Below the pieces are notes generated by a model. The model saw only the letters and a program-made list of their open reading frames with translations. It was not told the DNA's origin and made no database searches. Both the position numbers and the translations under genes were made by a program. 64,000 nt of DNA from Heterohyrax brucei (taxonomy: Eukaryota > Chordata > Mammalia > Hyracoidea > Procaviidae), in the NCBI GenBank assembly GCA_028571685.1, contig CM053162.1, forward strand, positions 4,964,001 through 5,028,000, read 5' to 3'. Positions within the stretch are counted from its first letter, which is position 1; each line of letters opens with the position of its first letter. Below, in pieces: positions 22,448 through 36,700 of this stretch.

Positions 22448-24425
22448 GTGTGAAGGAATCGATGTTGTATTCCCCGACAGGGCAGACATTAGTGCTGCCT
22501 GGCCATCCTCTAATTCTTCCAGTCTCGTGCTGTCGTAGCCTCTAGATTACATGGCTCTTTCTGTCTCATGGGCTCTTGTTTTCCTTGTATCTTTGATGTC
22601 TTTCATTTTCAGCTCCAGATCAGTTGGAATGAACTGATGATACTTAGGTGGCTGCCTGCTAGATTTTCAGGCCCCAGATGCCCCTCACCAAAGTAGGATA
22701 AAGAACACTTTCTGAAAAAATTTTGTTATGTCAAGTGACATAGATGTCCCCTGAAACTGTGATTCCCAGACACCTGCTCCTCCTACTTTGTCCTTTGAAG
22801 TGTTGGGTTGTCTTTAGGAAACTTCTTAGCTTTTGGCTTTTAGTCCAGCTATACTGATCTCTCCTCTTCCTTAACCTATCTCAATTTCTACCTACTATCT
22901 AATCAATGTCTACCCCTCTTCCTCCTCACCCTTGTGTCCATTAAAGACTGTTTTCTTCTAAGTGTAAACCTTTTCCTCAGTTCTTATAACAATGGTCTCC
23001 TACAATAGTCATCCTTTTGCAGCTGACAGATCTGACTCAGAATAATGTCTTCCACATTCCTCCATGTGGTGTTCGCTAGGGTTACCATTGTTCTTTATCA
23101 TTGCAAGGTATTCCACTGTGCGAATATACTACAGTTTGTTTACCACTCGCCTGTTGATGGGCACCTAGGCTGATTCCATCTTGTTGCTATTGTGGACAGT
23201 GTTGCAATAAACATTGGTGTGCATGTATTTATTTATGGGGCAGTCCTTAGTACTCTAGGATATAACCCATGAAGTAGGATTGCCAGACTGTACAGTATTT
23301 CTATTCCTAACCATTCAAGAAAGTGTCAAATCGATTTCCAGAGGGGTCATGTGATTTTACATCCCTTCCAACAGTGGAGAAGTGTTTCAGTCTCTCCACA
23401 GCCTCGCCAACAATTAGTATTTTGCGTTTTTTGGATTAATGCAAGCTTTGTTGGGGTGAGGTGGTATATCATTGGAGTTTTGATTTGGATCCGACTCTAT
23501 GGTACTTGGCTTGGCAGTGGCTAATGATCGTGAACGTTTCCTCATGTATCTATTAGCCACCTGGATGTTTTCTTTGGTGAAGTACCTCTTCATATCCTTT
23601 GTCCATTTTAAACTGAGTCATTGGTCTTTTTGTAGTTGAGGTTTTGCAGTATCTTGTAGATTACAGAGATCAGACACTGATCAGATTTTCTCATAGCCGA
23701 AAAATTTTCCCTAGTCTGTAGGTTGTCTTTTTACTTTTTAGGTGAAGTCTTTGGATGAGCATAAGTGTTTAATATTCAGGTCTTTCCAGTCATCTATTTT
23801 CTCTTTTGGTATCTGTGCATTGTTAGTAGGGTTTTGTATTCTCTTAATGCCCTGTATTAGGGCCACTTCCAGAGTTATCTCTGTTTTTCTTCCATAATAT
23901 TTACCATTTGGAATTTTATGTTTAGTTCCATGATTCATTTTGAATTAATGTTTGTGAGTTGTGTGAGATATGAGTCTGGTTTCATATTTTTGAAGACAGA
24001 TATTTAGTTGATGCCAACATCATTTGTTAGAATTTACAGACTTTGGGCCAATTTACAGACTTTGGACCTTTGTGAAACACTAGCTGCTTGTAGGTGGATG
24101 ATTTTGTGTCTGAATTCTGAATTCCATTCCATTGTTCTATGTATCTATTTTTGGACAGGTATGATGCAGTTCTAAAGTAAGGAAGTGCAAGGCTTCCCAA
24201 TTTTTTCTTCAGTAATGTTTCATTTATGCTTCTTCCCTTTCCAAGTGAAGTTGGTGATTTGTTTCTCTATCTCATTAAAAAATGCTATCATAATTTTTAT
24301 TGGGATTGCTTTGTACCTGCAGATCACAGATATTTTCATGATATTACATGAACAAAGTTGTTTTTTCCATTTATGTAAGTCTCTTAGTTTCTCACAGTAG
24401 TGTCTTACAATTTTCCTTACATAAG

Positions 24426-24945
24426 CATCATGGATTGAATTCTGTCCCCCACAAAATAGGTGTAGCCATGTGACCATGATTCCCTGTATTCCATGATTGT
24501 CCTCCATTTTGTGAGTTTGCTGTGCTGTGTGTTAAAGGATTAGAGTGGGACTGTAAATCCTTTTATAAGATCATCTCCCTGCTGCCCTGTAAGGGGAGTT
24601 TCCCTGGAGTATGGCTTGCCCCACTCTTAATCCTTTTATCCTGCAAGAGATAAAAGGAAAGGGAAGCAGGCTGATAATTGGGAACCTCGCACCATCAAGC
24701 AAGCAAGCAGCACCAGGAGAAAAGCATGTCCTTCAGACCTGAGGTTCCTGGCCAATATGCTCCTTGGCAAAGACTGATGCAGTAATGGACCTTCCTCCAG
24801 AGCCGACAACGGGAAAGACTTCCCCGGAGCAGGCATCCTGAATTTGGACTTGTAGCCTACCAGACTATGTAAGAATAAACTTGCCTTTTTTAAAGACAAC
24901 CACTCTGTGGTATTTTTGTTAGAGCAGTCCTAGCTAACTAAAACA
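24426..24945 (+). mobile_element. Solo MaLR-like LTR
   Basis: This is the same LTR family as at 10300, 42493 and 50436, about 520 bp. It starts with CATCATGGATTGAATTCTGT and ends CTAACTAAAACA. AATAAA is at 24874-24879. It is flanked by ATAAG (24421-24425) and ATAGG (24946-24950), a 5-bp duplication with one change. Its host is ORF2 of L1 F, which reads on across the insertion. Confidence 0.82.
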
Positions 24946-25368
24946 ATAGGCTTTTTCCATTCCTTGTTAGGTTCATTCCTAGATATTCTATCTTCTTGGG
25001 GTCTATTGGAAAGGGTATTGATTTGGTGATTTCCTCCTTGATGTTCTCTTTGTTTATGTAAAGGAATTAATGGATTTTTGTGTGTTTCTCTTGTATCCTA
25101 ATGCTTTCCTGAAATCTTCTATTACTCCCACTAGTGTCTTTAGGGTTTCCTGTGTATAAAAGCATATCATCTGAAAATAGAGATTCTTTTACTTCTTGCT
25201 TACCAAATTGGATGCTGTTTATTCCTTTGTCTTGCCTGACTGCTCTGGCTAGAACCTCCAGTATAATGTTGAAAGTGATGACGAAAGGCATCCTTGTCTG
25301 ATTCCCATTCTCAAAGGGATTACTTTTAAACTTTCTCCATTTAGGGTGATGTTTACTCTTGTCTTTGT

Positions 25369-25520
25369 AAAAAAAAAAACTCAAACCAAACCCAGTCATA
25401 ATGATAGCATAGGACAGAGTAGAACTGTTTAATAGAGTTTCTGAGGAGCATCTGGTAGATTCAGCTGCTGACCTTTTGCTTAGCAGACGTAGCAAGTAAG
25501 GACTACACCACCAGGGCTTC
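25369..25520 (-). mobile_element. AfroSINE, short form, in L1 F
   Basis: The antisense tail is an A-run with CTCAAACCAAACCCAG. The body is GGACAGAGTAGAACTG and the head ends CTACACCACCAGGGCTT. L1 F ORF2 continues on both sides. Flanks CTTTGTAAA and TTGTGTAAA may be a decayed duplication. Confidence 0.82.
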
Positions 25521-25758
25521 CTAGATTTGTGTAAATGCCCCTTATGTAGAGGCCCTTCCTCTCTATTCCCATTTTGCTAAGAGTTTTTAATCTGAGTGAG
25601 AATTAAACAGTTGTCAAATGTCTTTTCTGCATCATTTGACGAAATCAAGTGGTCTTTGTCTTTCGTTTTCTTATGTGGCTGATCACATTGTTTTTGTAAT
25701 GTTGATCCATTCCTGCATCCCTGGTATGACTCCTACTTTGTCACAGTGAATTATTATT

Positions 25759-28700
25759 AATTATGATTAAGTGAAAGTATATAATCCAAGTCAATTTTGC
25801 ATGCCTACCTCTCTGCAACTCTGTCTACTATCCTCCCCTTGACAGCATACTCCTCCTCTCCACTCTTTACTTCTAGTACCCTCCTAACCATCATCTGTCC
25901 TCTCCTTCCCATTGTCCTCTCCTATCTAGAAAGAAACCAGTAGGACAGCCTCCTATAAATGCATAAAACTATAAAGTACAAACACCACAGGCTCACTTCC
26001 GGTCCCAGAATCCAGTCCATTCTTTGTCCGAAGTATTGACTTCAGTACTTGTTTCAGGTCTGGGCCAGAAGCAAGTTTAGGGGCCATGTTTCCAGGGGAC
26101 CCTCCAGGTTGTCAGACCAGTAGTAGTTCTGGTCTTTCAGTAGTGTTATTGATCTGCACTAATCTTTTTCTTGTGCTATGTCAAGGACTCTACATCATGT
26201 CCTCTATCTAGGCTATCTTTGGTGGTGGCTGAGCACCATCTAGTTCTTCTGTCTCGTGCTAGTGTAGTCTCCCATTCACATAGGTCATTATGTCTCCTGG
26301 ATTTGTTTTTCCTCTGCCTTTGATGTTCTTGGTTCTCATCTTCTCCAGGTGGATTGGGACCAGTTGATGTTCCTCGGATGTCAGCTTTCTGGCTTTTAAG
26401 ACCCTTGATGTCACTCACCAGTGTGGTTTGCAGAAGACTCTCTTAGCAAAGGGCTAGTTATGCCAATTGACATCTATGTCCTGTGAAAACACATCTGCCG
26501 GGACTCTCTCCCTGCTACTCTTTCCTTTGAGATGTTGGCTTGAATTTAGAAAACCTTTCAGTTTATGGTATAGTTCAGTTATGCTGACCTACCTTCTACT
26601 GAGTGCTGTCACACCCATCACCTAACTGAATTCCTATAAACTATGTAATCTATGAACAACCCTCTCCTGCCCTCCCCACTGTTCTAGGCATAAAAGAGTC
26701 TTTTCTTCTATGCGTAAGTCCTTATAATAGTGATCTCATACAGTATTTGTTGTTTTGCAACTGATAGATTGCACTCAGCATAATGCCTTCTAGTTGACAT
26801 CAGGTTATCAGATGCTTCCCGAAATTCTCATGGTTCTTCACCATTGCATAATATTCCACTGTGTGTATGTATCATAGTTTGTTTATCCTTTCATTGATGG
26901 GCATCTGGTTGATTCCATCTTTTTGCTATTGTGAACTGTGCTCCATAAATATTTGTTTGCATGTATCTGATCATGTGAAAGCCCTTATTTCAGTAGGATA
27001 TATTCCAAGCAGTAAGATTGCTGGATCAAATGGTGTATCTATTTCTGGCTTTTTAAGGAAGAGCCACATTGCTTTCCGAAGAGGTTCTACCATTTTGTGT
27101 TCCTGTCAGCAGTGTAGGAGAGTTCCAATCTCTCCAGAGCCTCTCCAGCATTTGTTATTTTGTGTTTCTTGGATTATTTCAACCTTGCTGGGGTGAGATG
27201 GTATCTCATTGTAGTTTCAGTTCAGATTTCTCTAATAGCTAATGATCATGAGCATTTCCGTGTCTTTTAGCTGTCTGGATGCCTTCTTTGGTCAAGTGTT
27301 TGTCTATTTCCTTGGCCCATTGTTTAATTGAGTTATTTGTGTTTTTCTTGTGGATACTTTTCAGTACCATGTAGATTATGAAAATCAGATTTTGATCCAA
27401 CATGTAGTTGCCAAATTTTGTTTTTTTTTACCATTCTGTAGGTAGCCTTTGTACTCTCTTGATAAAGTTTTGGGATGAGTGTAAGTGTTTTATTTTTAGT
27501 GATTTCCATTTATCTATTTTCTCTTCTGTTGTTTATGCAGTGTTGGTAAGATTTTGTAGTCTGCCTAAGCTGGGTATTAGAACTTCCATTGTTGTTCCTG
27601 GTTTTTTCTTTCATAATCTTTATCTTTTTTGGTTTGAGATTTAGGCCTTTGATCCATTTTGAGTTGATTTTTTTGTAAGATGTAAGATGTGTGTCTTGTT
27701 TCAGTTTTTTGCAGATGGATATCCAATTTTGCTAAAACCATTTGTTAAAGAGACTATTTTTACCCCAGTTTACAACCTCTAAGTGTTTGTCAGATATCAA
27801 CTGTTCATAGGTGGATGGTGATATTTCTGGATTCTCTATTCTGTTCCATTGGTCTGTATCTAGTACCAAGCTGTTTTGACTACTGTGGCAGTGTAATAGG
27901 TTCTAAGGTTGGTTATTCTATATTCCTATATTCCCACTGTATTCCTCTTCTTCAGTAGTGCTTTACTTATCTGGGATTTTTTCCTTTTCCAAAGTTGGTG
28001 ATTTTTCTCCCCAGCTCATTAAAAGATAACATTGGAATTTGTATTGAGATTCCATTGTATATGTCGATCACTTTGGGTTGAAAAGACATTTTCACAATGA
28101 TAAATCTTACTATCCATGAACAAGGTAGGTTTTTCCACTTATGGAAATCTCTTTTGGTTTCTTGCAGTAGGGTCTTGTAATTTTCTGCATATACAGACTC
28201 CTAAGTATTTTATCTTCTTGGGAGCTATTGTAAATGACATTGATTTGGTGATTTCCTCTTTGATAATGTCTTCATTGATGTAAGACTCCTACTGATTGAT
28301 TTATGTTTATCTCATATCCTGATACCTTGCTGAACTCTTGTATTTGGTCCAGTAGTTTATTTATGGATTCTTTCAGGTTTTCAGTATACATGATAAGATT
28401 ACCTTCAAATAGGAATTCTTTTTCTTCTTCTTTACCCAGGCAAATGCCCTTTATTTCTTTGTCTTGTCTGACTGCTCTGGCCAGAACTGCTAGCACAATG
28501 ATGACTAGAAGTGGTAACAGTTGGCATCCACGTCCAGTTCTTATTCTCAGGGGCAATTCTTTCAGTCTCTCTCCAGTCAGGATGATGATGGTGGTTGACT
28601 TTGCACAGATGCCCCTTTTTGCATTGAGGAATTTCTATTAGTATTTTGCTGAGAGTTTTTAACATGAATAGGTACTGGACATTGTCAAATGCCTTTTCTG

Positions 28701-29730
28701 TATCAACTGATAGAATCGGTTATTCTTATACTTTGTGTTATTCATGTGGTTTATCATATTAATTTTCTGATGTTGAGCCAACCCTGCATCCCTGATACGA
28801 ATCTAGCTTGGTTATGATGAATTGTATTTTTGATATGTTGCATCTAGATTCTTGAGTAATATTGGTCTGTAATTTTCTTTTTTTGTGGAATTTTTACAAA
28901 GTTTTAGTATCAGGGTTAAGCTGGATTCATAGAATGAATTTGCGAATATTTCATCCTTTTCTGTGTTGTGTAAAAGCTTCAGTAGTTTTGTAATTAACTC
29001 CTCTCCAAAAGTTTAGTTGAAGTATCCAGTGAAACCATCTGGGCTTGGACATTTTTGGTTGCTAGTTTTTTGTTGTTGTTGTTGTTTTTAATTAATTTTT
29101 CCATCACTTCTTTTGTGATGGATTTAAGTTGTTGTACTTCTCTTTGTGATAGTTTTGCTATGTGATGTGACTTCAGAAATTTGTCCATTTCTTCGTGGTT
29201 TTAAAATCCTTTAGAGCACAGTTTTTCAAAGTATTCTGTTATGATACTATTCAATTTTGGTTCAATGTGTTGTGATATCTCTCATCTTATTTCTTATTTT
29301 GCTTTATTTGTTTCCTTTCCTGTTTTTTCTTTTGTGAGTTTAGCCAATGGTTTATCAATTTTGTTGACCTTTTCAAAAAACAGTTTTTGGTTTGTTAATT
29401 CATTCAATTATTTTTCTATTCTGTAATTCATTTAGTTCTGCTCTTATCTTTATTATCAGTTTTATTCCAGTACATGAGGGGTACTTTTATTGTTCTCTTT
29501 CTACTTATTCAAGCTGTAGGGTCAATTATTTGGTTTGGGCCATTTCTTCATTCTAGACATGTTCATTGATAGGGATAAACTGACCTCAGAGTATCAATGC
29601 TTTTGCTGTATCCAATAGGTTCTGGTAGGATATGTTTTCATTCTCATTGGATTCCATGATTTTCTTTATTGCATTCTTGATTTCTTCTATAACCCATAAG
29701 TAGGTAATTTTTTTTTCTGGAAAGTATTTT
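25759..29730 (-). mobile_element. L1 LINE E, 3' part (second level of the nest)
   Basis: The antisense 3' end is at about 25759. The 3'UTR runs to about 26780. ORF2 then runs from its C-terminus through RT to the region just downstream of the endonuclease near 29700. Remnants include the reverse frame 28272-28556, with [13 protein letters not shown] and an RT-like tail, and several plus-strand shadows. The element breaks off at a T-rich point at about 29700-29730. It resumes at 44951 with the next ORF2 segment, judged by the parallel passage in element D around 36780-36830. Confidence 0.85.
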
Positions 29731-32700
29731 TTTTTTTAATTGTAATTAAGCAAAAGTGTACAATCCAAATCAATTTTGCATACCCATATATCTGTAGCTC
29801 CTTCTGCTCTCCTTGCCTGGTGATCGCACCCTCCTCCTTTTCAGTTTATACTTCTAGTATCCTCTTAACAAGCTCTTGTCCCCTCCTCTCCACCTTCTTC
29901 TTTCCCATCTAGAAAGATACCTGTCCAAAACCCTCCTATAGATGCACAGGACCACACAGTACACACCATATGGTCGCACTGTATCCCCAAGTCCAGTACA
30001 TTTTTGTCCAGAGAGTTAACATCAGTAGTGTCTTCTGGTCAGGGCAGCAGGAAGTATAGGGGCCATACTCCCACGGGGTCCTCCAAGCCATTGGACCATC
30101 AATTTTGGTCTTTTAGTAGAGTTCTTGAGCTTCACCCCTCTTATTCTTGGGTTGCCACAGGCACTCTACATGGCATGCACTCACGTCTGTGTTTGGTGAT
30201 GGCCAGACACCATCTGGTTCTTCTGGTCATGTGTTGATACAGTCTCCCCTTCACGTGGGTCCTTCTATCTCCTCGGCAATTTTTTCCTCATGTCTTTGTT
30301 GTTTTCAGTCCTCATCTGTTCCAGATAGGTTGGGACCATTTGGTGTAACTCAGATGGCAACTTGGTAGCTTTAAAGAGCCCATATGCCACTCACCAATAA
30401 GGGGTGCAGAAGACTCCCTTAGCAGTAGGCTAGTTATGCCAGTTGACCTCAATGTCCCCCAAAAACATGGTCCCCAGACTCCTGCCTCTGCTACTCTATC
30501 CTTGCAATGTTGGATTGAGATTAGATGAGCTTTCAGTTTATGGTGAAGTCCAGTGAAGTTGCTCTATTTTCTGCTGTGTACTGTCACTGCTTTCACCCAA
30601 CCAAATTTCTGCCAACTGTCTAATCTATAACCAATCCTCTCCCTCCCTACCTACCCTTGTAGCCATCAGAGTCTTTTTGTCTATATGTTAAGTTTATTTC
30701 TAAGACCTTAAAACAGGAGTCTCATATAATATTTGTCCTTTTGCCGCTGACTGAATTCGATCAGCATGAGGTCTTCCAGTTGAAACCAGGTAAATAGATA
30801 CTTTCTAAAATCATCATTGTTTGTTATCACTGAATACTATTCCAATGCGTATATATACTATAGTTTGTTTCTCTGTTGGTGGGCACCTAGGATGATTCCA
30901 TCGTTTTGCTATTGTGGTCTGTGCTGCAATAAATATTTGTATGCACGTATCTGTGGAACAGTTTTTGGTTTTGTGGGATATTTTCTAAGCTGTGGAATTA
31001 CTTCATCAATGGTATATCTATTTCCAGCTTTTTAAGAAAGTGCCAAATTGGTTTACAAAGAGGTACCATTTTGCAATACCACCAGGAATTTACGAAAGTT
31101 TCAGCCTTTCTGCTACCTCTCCAGCATTTGTTTTTCTGTGTTTTCTGTATTATGGCCAACTTTGTTGGGGTGAGATGGTATCTCGTTGTGGTTTTGATTT
31201 GTATTTCTCTAATTGCTAATGATCATGAACATTTCCTCATGTGTCTTTTGGCTGCCAGGATATCCTTTGTCTATTGCTTAATTGAGTTATTTACCTTTTT
31301 CTTGTTGATAATTTGCAGTACTTTATGGATTATGGAGATCAGATATGGGCCCAACATCTAGCTGCCAAATTTTTTTTCCCATTCTGTAGATGGTCTTTTA
31401 ACAAAGTCTTTGAATGAGCAAAAATGTTTGATTCTTAGTCGTTCCCATATATCCATTTTCTCTACTGTTGTTCATGCTTTGTTTCTCAGATTTTGAAGTC
31501 TTTCTAAACCATGCATTAGAACTTTCATTGTTGACCCTATTTTATTCTTGCATGATCTTTATCACTTTAAGTTTGATATTTAGGTCTTTGATCCATTTTG
31601 AGTTAGTTTTTGTGTAAGCTGTGAGATAGCAGTCTTATTTCAGTTTTTTTACGGAAGGCTATCCGATTTTGCCAACACTATTTTTCAAAGAGACTGTTTT
31701 TACCCTGGTTGAAAATCTTAGAGCCTTTATCAAATATCAACTGTTCATAAGAGGATGGAGGCATCTCTGTGGTCTCAAATCTGTTATATTGGCCTATATG
31801 TCTCTTTTTGTACCAGGACTAGACTGTTTTGACTACTGTGGTAGTGTAACAGGTTCTAAAGTTGGGTAATGTGAGGCCTCCCACTGTGTTCCTCTTCTTC
31901 AGCAGTGATTTAGTTATCTGGGATTTCTTCCCTTTCCAGACAAAGTGAGTGATTTGTTTCTTCAACTCATTAGAAAATGACACTGGAATTTGTATTGGGA
32001 TTGCATTGTATAAGTAGATTGCTTTGGGTAAGATAAACATTTTCACAATGATAAGTCTTCCTGACAGCACTGGATCTTTTGGGGGTTTATACATGAGTTG
32101 ACTAGGTTTTTCCACTCAAGCAAATCTTTTTTGGTTTCTTGCTGTAAGTTCTGATAATTCTCTCTATAAAAGTCTCTTATTTCTCTGGTTAGATTTACTC
32201 CTAGGTGTTTTACCTTTTGTGGGGCTATAGTAAATGGCACTGATTTGGTGATTTCTTCTTTGATAATCCCTTTGCTGGTGTAAACGAATCCTACTGATTT
32301 ACTTATATTTATCTTATGTCGTAAGACCTTGCTGGACTCTTATTAGTTCCAGTCATTTACTTATAGATTCTGTAGGATTCTCTGTATATACAATCATATG
32401 ATCTGTCACAAGGGAGATTATAACTTCTTTGCCAATGCAGATGCACTTTGTTTCTTTGTCTTGCCCAACTGCTCTGGCTAAAACCTCTAGTATAATGTTG
32501 AATAGAAGTGGTAAGAGTGGGCATCCTTGTCTAGTTCCTGTTCTTAAGGGAAGTTCTTTCAGTCTCTCTTCATTCAAGATGACGTAGGCTGTTGGCTTTG
32601 CAAAGACGCTCCTTATTATGTTGAACAATTTCTCCTCCACTCCTGTTTTGCTGAGAGTTTTTAGCATGAATGTGTGTTGGACATTGTCAAATGCCTTTTC

Positions 32701-32735
32701 TGCATCAGTTGACAAAATAGAATGTTTCTTATCTT
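29731..32735 (-). mobile_element. L1 LINE C, 3' part (third level of the nest)
   Basis: A T-run (antisense poly-A) near 29728-29738 begins the element. The 3'UTR extends to about 30780, followed by ORF2 C-terminus, thumb and RT up to 32735. Reverse frames at 31819-32115, 32043-32240 and 32353-32715 hold pieces of RT/thumb, including [10 protein letters not shown] where the catalytic FADD motif should stand. That loss shows the ORF2 is dead. The sequence is cut at 32720-32735 by the insertion of element D and resumes at 39943. Confidence 0.88.
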
Positions 32736-33799
32736 TTTTTATTCTATTGTTTTATTGTTATTTTTTATTGTTATTTAACATACCTGAGTGAAAATGTACA
32801 TTCACATGTAAATTTACATGCCCCCCTATATGCAGCTTCCACTGCTCTCCCTGTCCGGTGACTGCACACTATTCCTCTCTGCTCCATAGATGTCTCATCC
32901 TCCCAACAGTCTCCTTTCTCCTCCTCTCCGTCCACTCCCCTTCCTCCAGCCAGAGGTCAGCAAGATGATATGCTATAGACGTATAGAACCATAAATTGCT
33001 TCCAATATATGGTTACTCTGCATTGCCAAGTCCAATCCATTCCTGTTCAAAGAGTGGACGTTTGTTGTAATTTAAGGGAAAGGGCAGCATCAGGGCCGGG
33101 GGCCATGCTCTCAGAGGAACCCCAAAACCGCTGGACCGTCAATTGAGGTCTTTTAGTGGAGATCTCATGATGCACCTCTTTTTATTCTTGTGTTGCCAGT
33201 GAGGCTCCTCTCTGTGAGCTCCATCATGGCTATCACTGGTAGTGGCCGGGCACCATCCGGTTCTTCCGGTCCCAAGTCGATGTAGGCACCCACTGTTGTG
33301 GGTCTGTCTGTCTTCTCGGTTGTCTTTACCACATGCCATTTTGGCCCTCGGTGAGCATCCGTTCCTGCTGAGTTGGGAGGATTTGTTGTGTCCTCGGATG
33401 GCAGCTTGGCAGCTTTTAAGAACCCAGACGCCACTCACCAATGTGGGGTACAGAGAGCTCCCTTAGCAAAACGCTAGTTGTGCCAATTGGCCTGGATTCG
33501 CCTAAGAGCATGGTCAACCGTCCCCTGCCCCAGCTACTCTATCCTTGCAGTATTGAGTTAAGATGGAAGGAGTACTCAAGTTATGCTGAAGTCCACTTAA
33601 TGTTGTTCTTGTTCCTAATGTGTGCTGTCACCGCTTTCTCCCAACTAGATTTCTAGTAACTACCTAAACTAAACCCTCCCCCCCTCGCCGTCCTGCCCTC
33701 CCTCCGCTCCCTTGCAGCTGTCAAAGAGTCTTTTCTTCTATACACAAGTCTGTTTTTGAGATCTTATCGTAGAGGTCTCATATAGTATTTGTCCTTTTG
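32736..33799 (-). other. L1 D 3'UTR and A-rich tail
   Basis: About 1.06 kb lies between the ORF2 stop region and the tail. The tail (plus strand 32736-32775) reads on the reverse strand as repeated AATAAAA/AACAATAAA units. Homologous 3'UTRs are at 3684, 16112, 25759, 29731 and 63768, so this region is the best subfamily marker in the window. No coding frame is evident. Confidence 0.8.
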
Positions 33800-36700
33800 T
33801 CACTGACTACTCTCACTCAACATAATGTCTTCCAGCTGAAACCAGGTTAGGAGATGTTTCCTGGGATCATCGTTATTCTTTATCATTGCGTAGTGCTCCA
33901 TTGAGTATATGTACCACAGTTTACCTATCCATTCTTCTATTGTTGGGCATCTGGGTTGATTCAACCTTTTTGCTATTGTGGAATGTGCCACGATAAACAT
34001 TCTGGTGCATGTGTCCGTTGGTGTGAAAGGCCTTGAATCTGTAGGATATATTCCAAGTAGTGGAATTACTGGGTCAAATGGTATATCAATATCCATTTTT
34101 TTAAGGAAGCGCCAGATTGCCTTCCAAAGAGGCTGGACCATTTTGCAACCCCACCAACAGTGTAGGAGGGTTCCACTTTCTCCACAGCCTCTCCAGCATT
34201 TGTTGTTTTGTGTTTTCTGGATCATGGCCAATCTTATTGGGGTAAGATGGTATCTCATTGTTGTCTTGATTTGAATTTCTTTAATAACTAAAGATCATGA
34301 ACATGTCCGCATGTGTTTTTTGGCTGCCTGGATCTCCTCTTTAGTGAATTATCTGCCCATTTCCTTTGCCCATCACTTGATTGGATGGTTTATCTTCTTC
34401 TTATTGATATTTTGTAGTATCTTATAGATTGTGGAGATCAGGCGTCGATCTGACATAGAGTTGCCAAATATTTTTTCCCACTCTGTGGGTGTTCTCTTAA
34501 TTCTATTAATAAAGTCTTTGGATGAGCAAAAGTGTTTGATTCTACTTTCTCTTCTGTTGATTGAGGTTTCTTTGACAGATTTTGGAGTCTGTCCTCATTG
34601 TGTATTAAAACTTCCATTGTTGTTCCTACCTTTTCTTGGATGAGCTTTATCGTTTCAGGTTTGATATTTATGTCTTTTATCTAGTTGGAGTTGGTTTTTG
34701 TATAAGGTGTAAGATATGGATCTTGATTCAGTTTATTGCAGATGGATAACCAATTTTGCCAGCACCATTTGTTGAAGAGACTGTTTTTACCCCAGTTTAA
34801 TGTCTTAGGGCCTTTGTCGAATATCAACTGATCATAGGCAGATTGTGTCATCTCTGGGGTCTCAATTCTGTTCCGTTGATCGATCTGTCTATTCTTGTAC
34901 CAGTACCAGGCTGTTTTGACCACTATGGCAGTGTAGTATGTTCTAAGGTCGGGTAATGAAAGGCCTCACCAGTGTGTTCTTCTTCTTTAGTAGTACCTTA
35001 CTTATCCGGGGCTTCTTCCCTTTCCAAACAAAATTGGTGATTTGTTTCTCCATCTCATTAAAAAATGATGCTGGAACTTGTATTGGGATTGCATTATATA
35101 AATAAATTGCTTTGGGTAAAATAAACATTTTCAGAATGTTAAGTCTTCCTATCAATGAGCAGGGTAGGTTTTTCCATTTATCTAAGTCTCTTTTAGTTTC
35201 TTGTAGTAAGGGCTTGTAGTTCTCTTTGTAAAGGTCTGTTGTTTCTCTGGTTAGATTAATTCCTAGGTACTTTATCTTCTTAGGGGCTATGTCAAATGGT
35301 ATTGATTTAATAATTTCCTCCTTAACAGTCTCGTTGATGGTATAAAGGAAACCTACTGATTTACTTATGTTTATCTTGTATCCTGAAACTTTGCTGAACT
35401 CTTCTATCAGTTTGAGTAGCTTACTTATAGATTCCTTGGAGTTCTCTGCATATACAATCATATCATCTGCAAACAGGGAGATTTTAACTTTCTCTTTGCC
35501 GATGCAGATGCCCTTTATTTGTTCGTCTTGTCTAATTGCTCTGGCTAGAACTTCTAGTACAATGTTGAATAGGAGAGGTGACTGTGGGCATCCTTGTCTA
35601 GTTCCTGATCTCAGGGGAAAGTCTTTCAGTCTCTCTCCATTCAGGATGGTGTGGGCAATTGGCTTCGTATAAATGGCCCTTATTGTGTTGAGGAATTTGC
35701 CATCTATGCCCATTTTGCTAAGAGTTTTTAGCATGAATGGGTGTTGGACTTTATCAAATGCCTTTTCGGCATCAATGGACAAAATCAGGTGATCTTTGTC
35801 TTTTGTGTTATTTATGTGGTTAATCACATTAATTGTTTTCCTGATGTTGAACCAGCCTTGCATCACTGGTATGAATCCCACTTGGTCATGATGGATTATT
35901 TTCCTGATATGTTGCTGTATTCTGTTGGCAAGAATTTTGTTGAAGATTTTTGCATCTAAGTTCATGAGTGATATCAGTCTGTAGTTCTCTGTCTTTGTTG
36001 GATCTTTCCCTGGCTTAGGTATCAGGGTTATGCTGGCTTCATAGAATGAGTTTGGGAGTACTCCATCCCTTTCTATACTGTGAAATAGTTTCAATAGTAT
36101 TGGGGATAACTCTTCTCTAAATGCTTGGTAGAATTCTGCCGTGAAGCCATCTGGGCCCGGACCTTTTTGGGTTCACAGTGTTTTGATGACCTTTTCAATC
36201 TCTTCCTTTGTGATGGGTTTCTTAAGTTGTTCTGCTTCACGTTGTGATAATTTGGGTAGGTGGTATGAGTCAAGGAATTTGTCCATTTCCCCTAGGTTTT
36301 CAAATTTGTTAGAGTACAGTCTTTCATAGTATTCTGTTATGATGTTTTTGATTTCTGTTGCATCTGTGGTGACAACTCCCTTCTCATTTCTAATTTGGGT
36401 TATTTGTTTCCTTTCCTGCTTTTCTTTAGTAAGTTTAGCCAGTGGTTTATCAATTTTGTTGATCTTTTCAAAAAACCAGCTTTAGGTCTTTTCAATTTTT
36501 TCATTGTTTTTCTATTCTCTAATTCATTTAGCTGTGCTCTAATCTTTATGATCTCCTTTCTTCCGGTGCCCGAGGGTTTCCTCTGTTGTTCTCTTTCTAC
36601 TTGTTCAAGCTATAGCGTTAGTTCCTTGATTTGGTTTCTTTCTTCCTTCTAGATGTGTGCATTTATGGAGATAAACAGACCTCTGAGCACTGCTTTGGCT

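Larger units (their letters stand above)
21909..25746 (-). mobile_element. L1 LINE F, 3' part (outermost of the nest)
   Basis: The antisense 3'UTR spans about 21909-22990 and belongs to a subfamily different from elements C, D and E. ORF2 C-terminal, thumb and RT sequence follows to 25746, interrupted by a solo LTR and an AfroSINE. Coding remnants include the reverse frames at 23738-23938, 24220-24507 and 25067-25495, the last holding an RT-like [11 protein letters not shown] segment. The sequence breaks off inside the RT domain and resumes at 48266, where antisense ORF2 continues. This marks F as the host of element E. Confidence 0.85.
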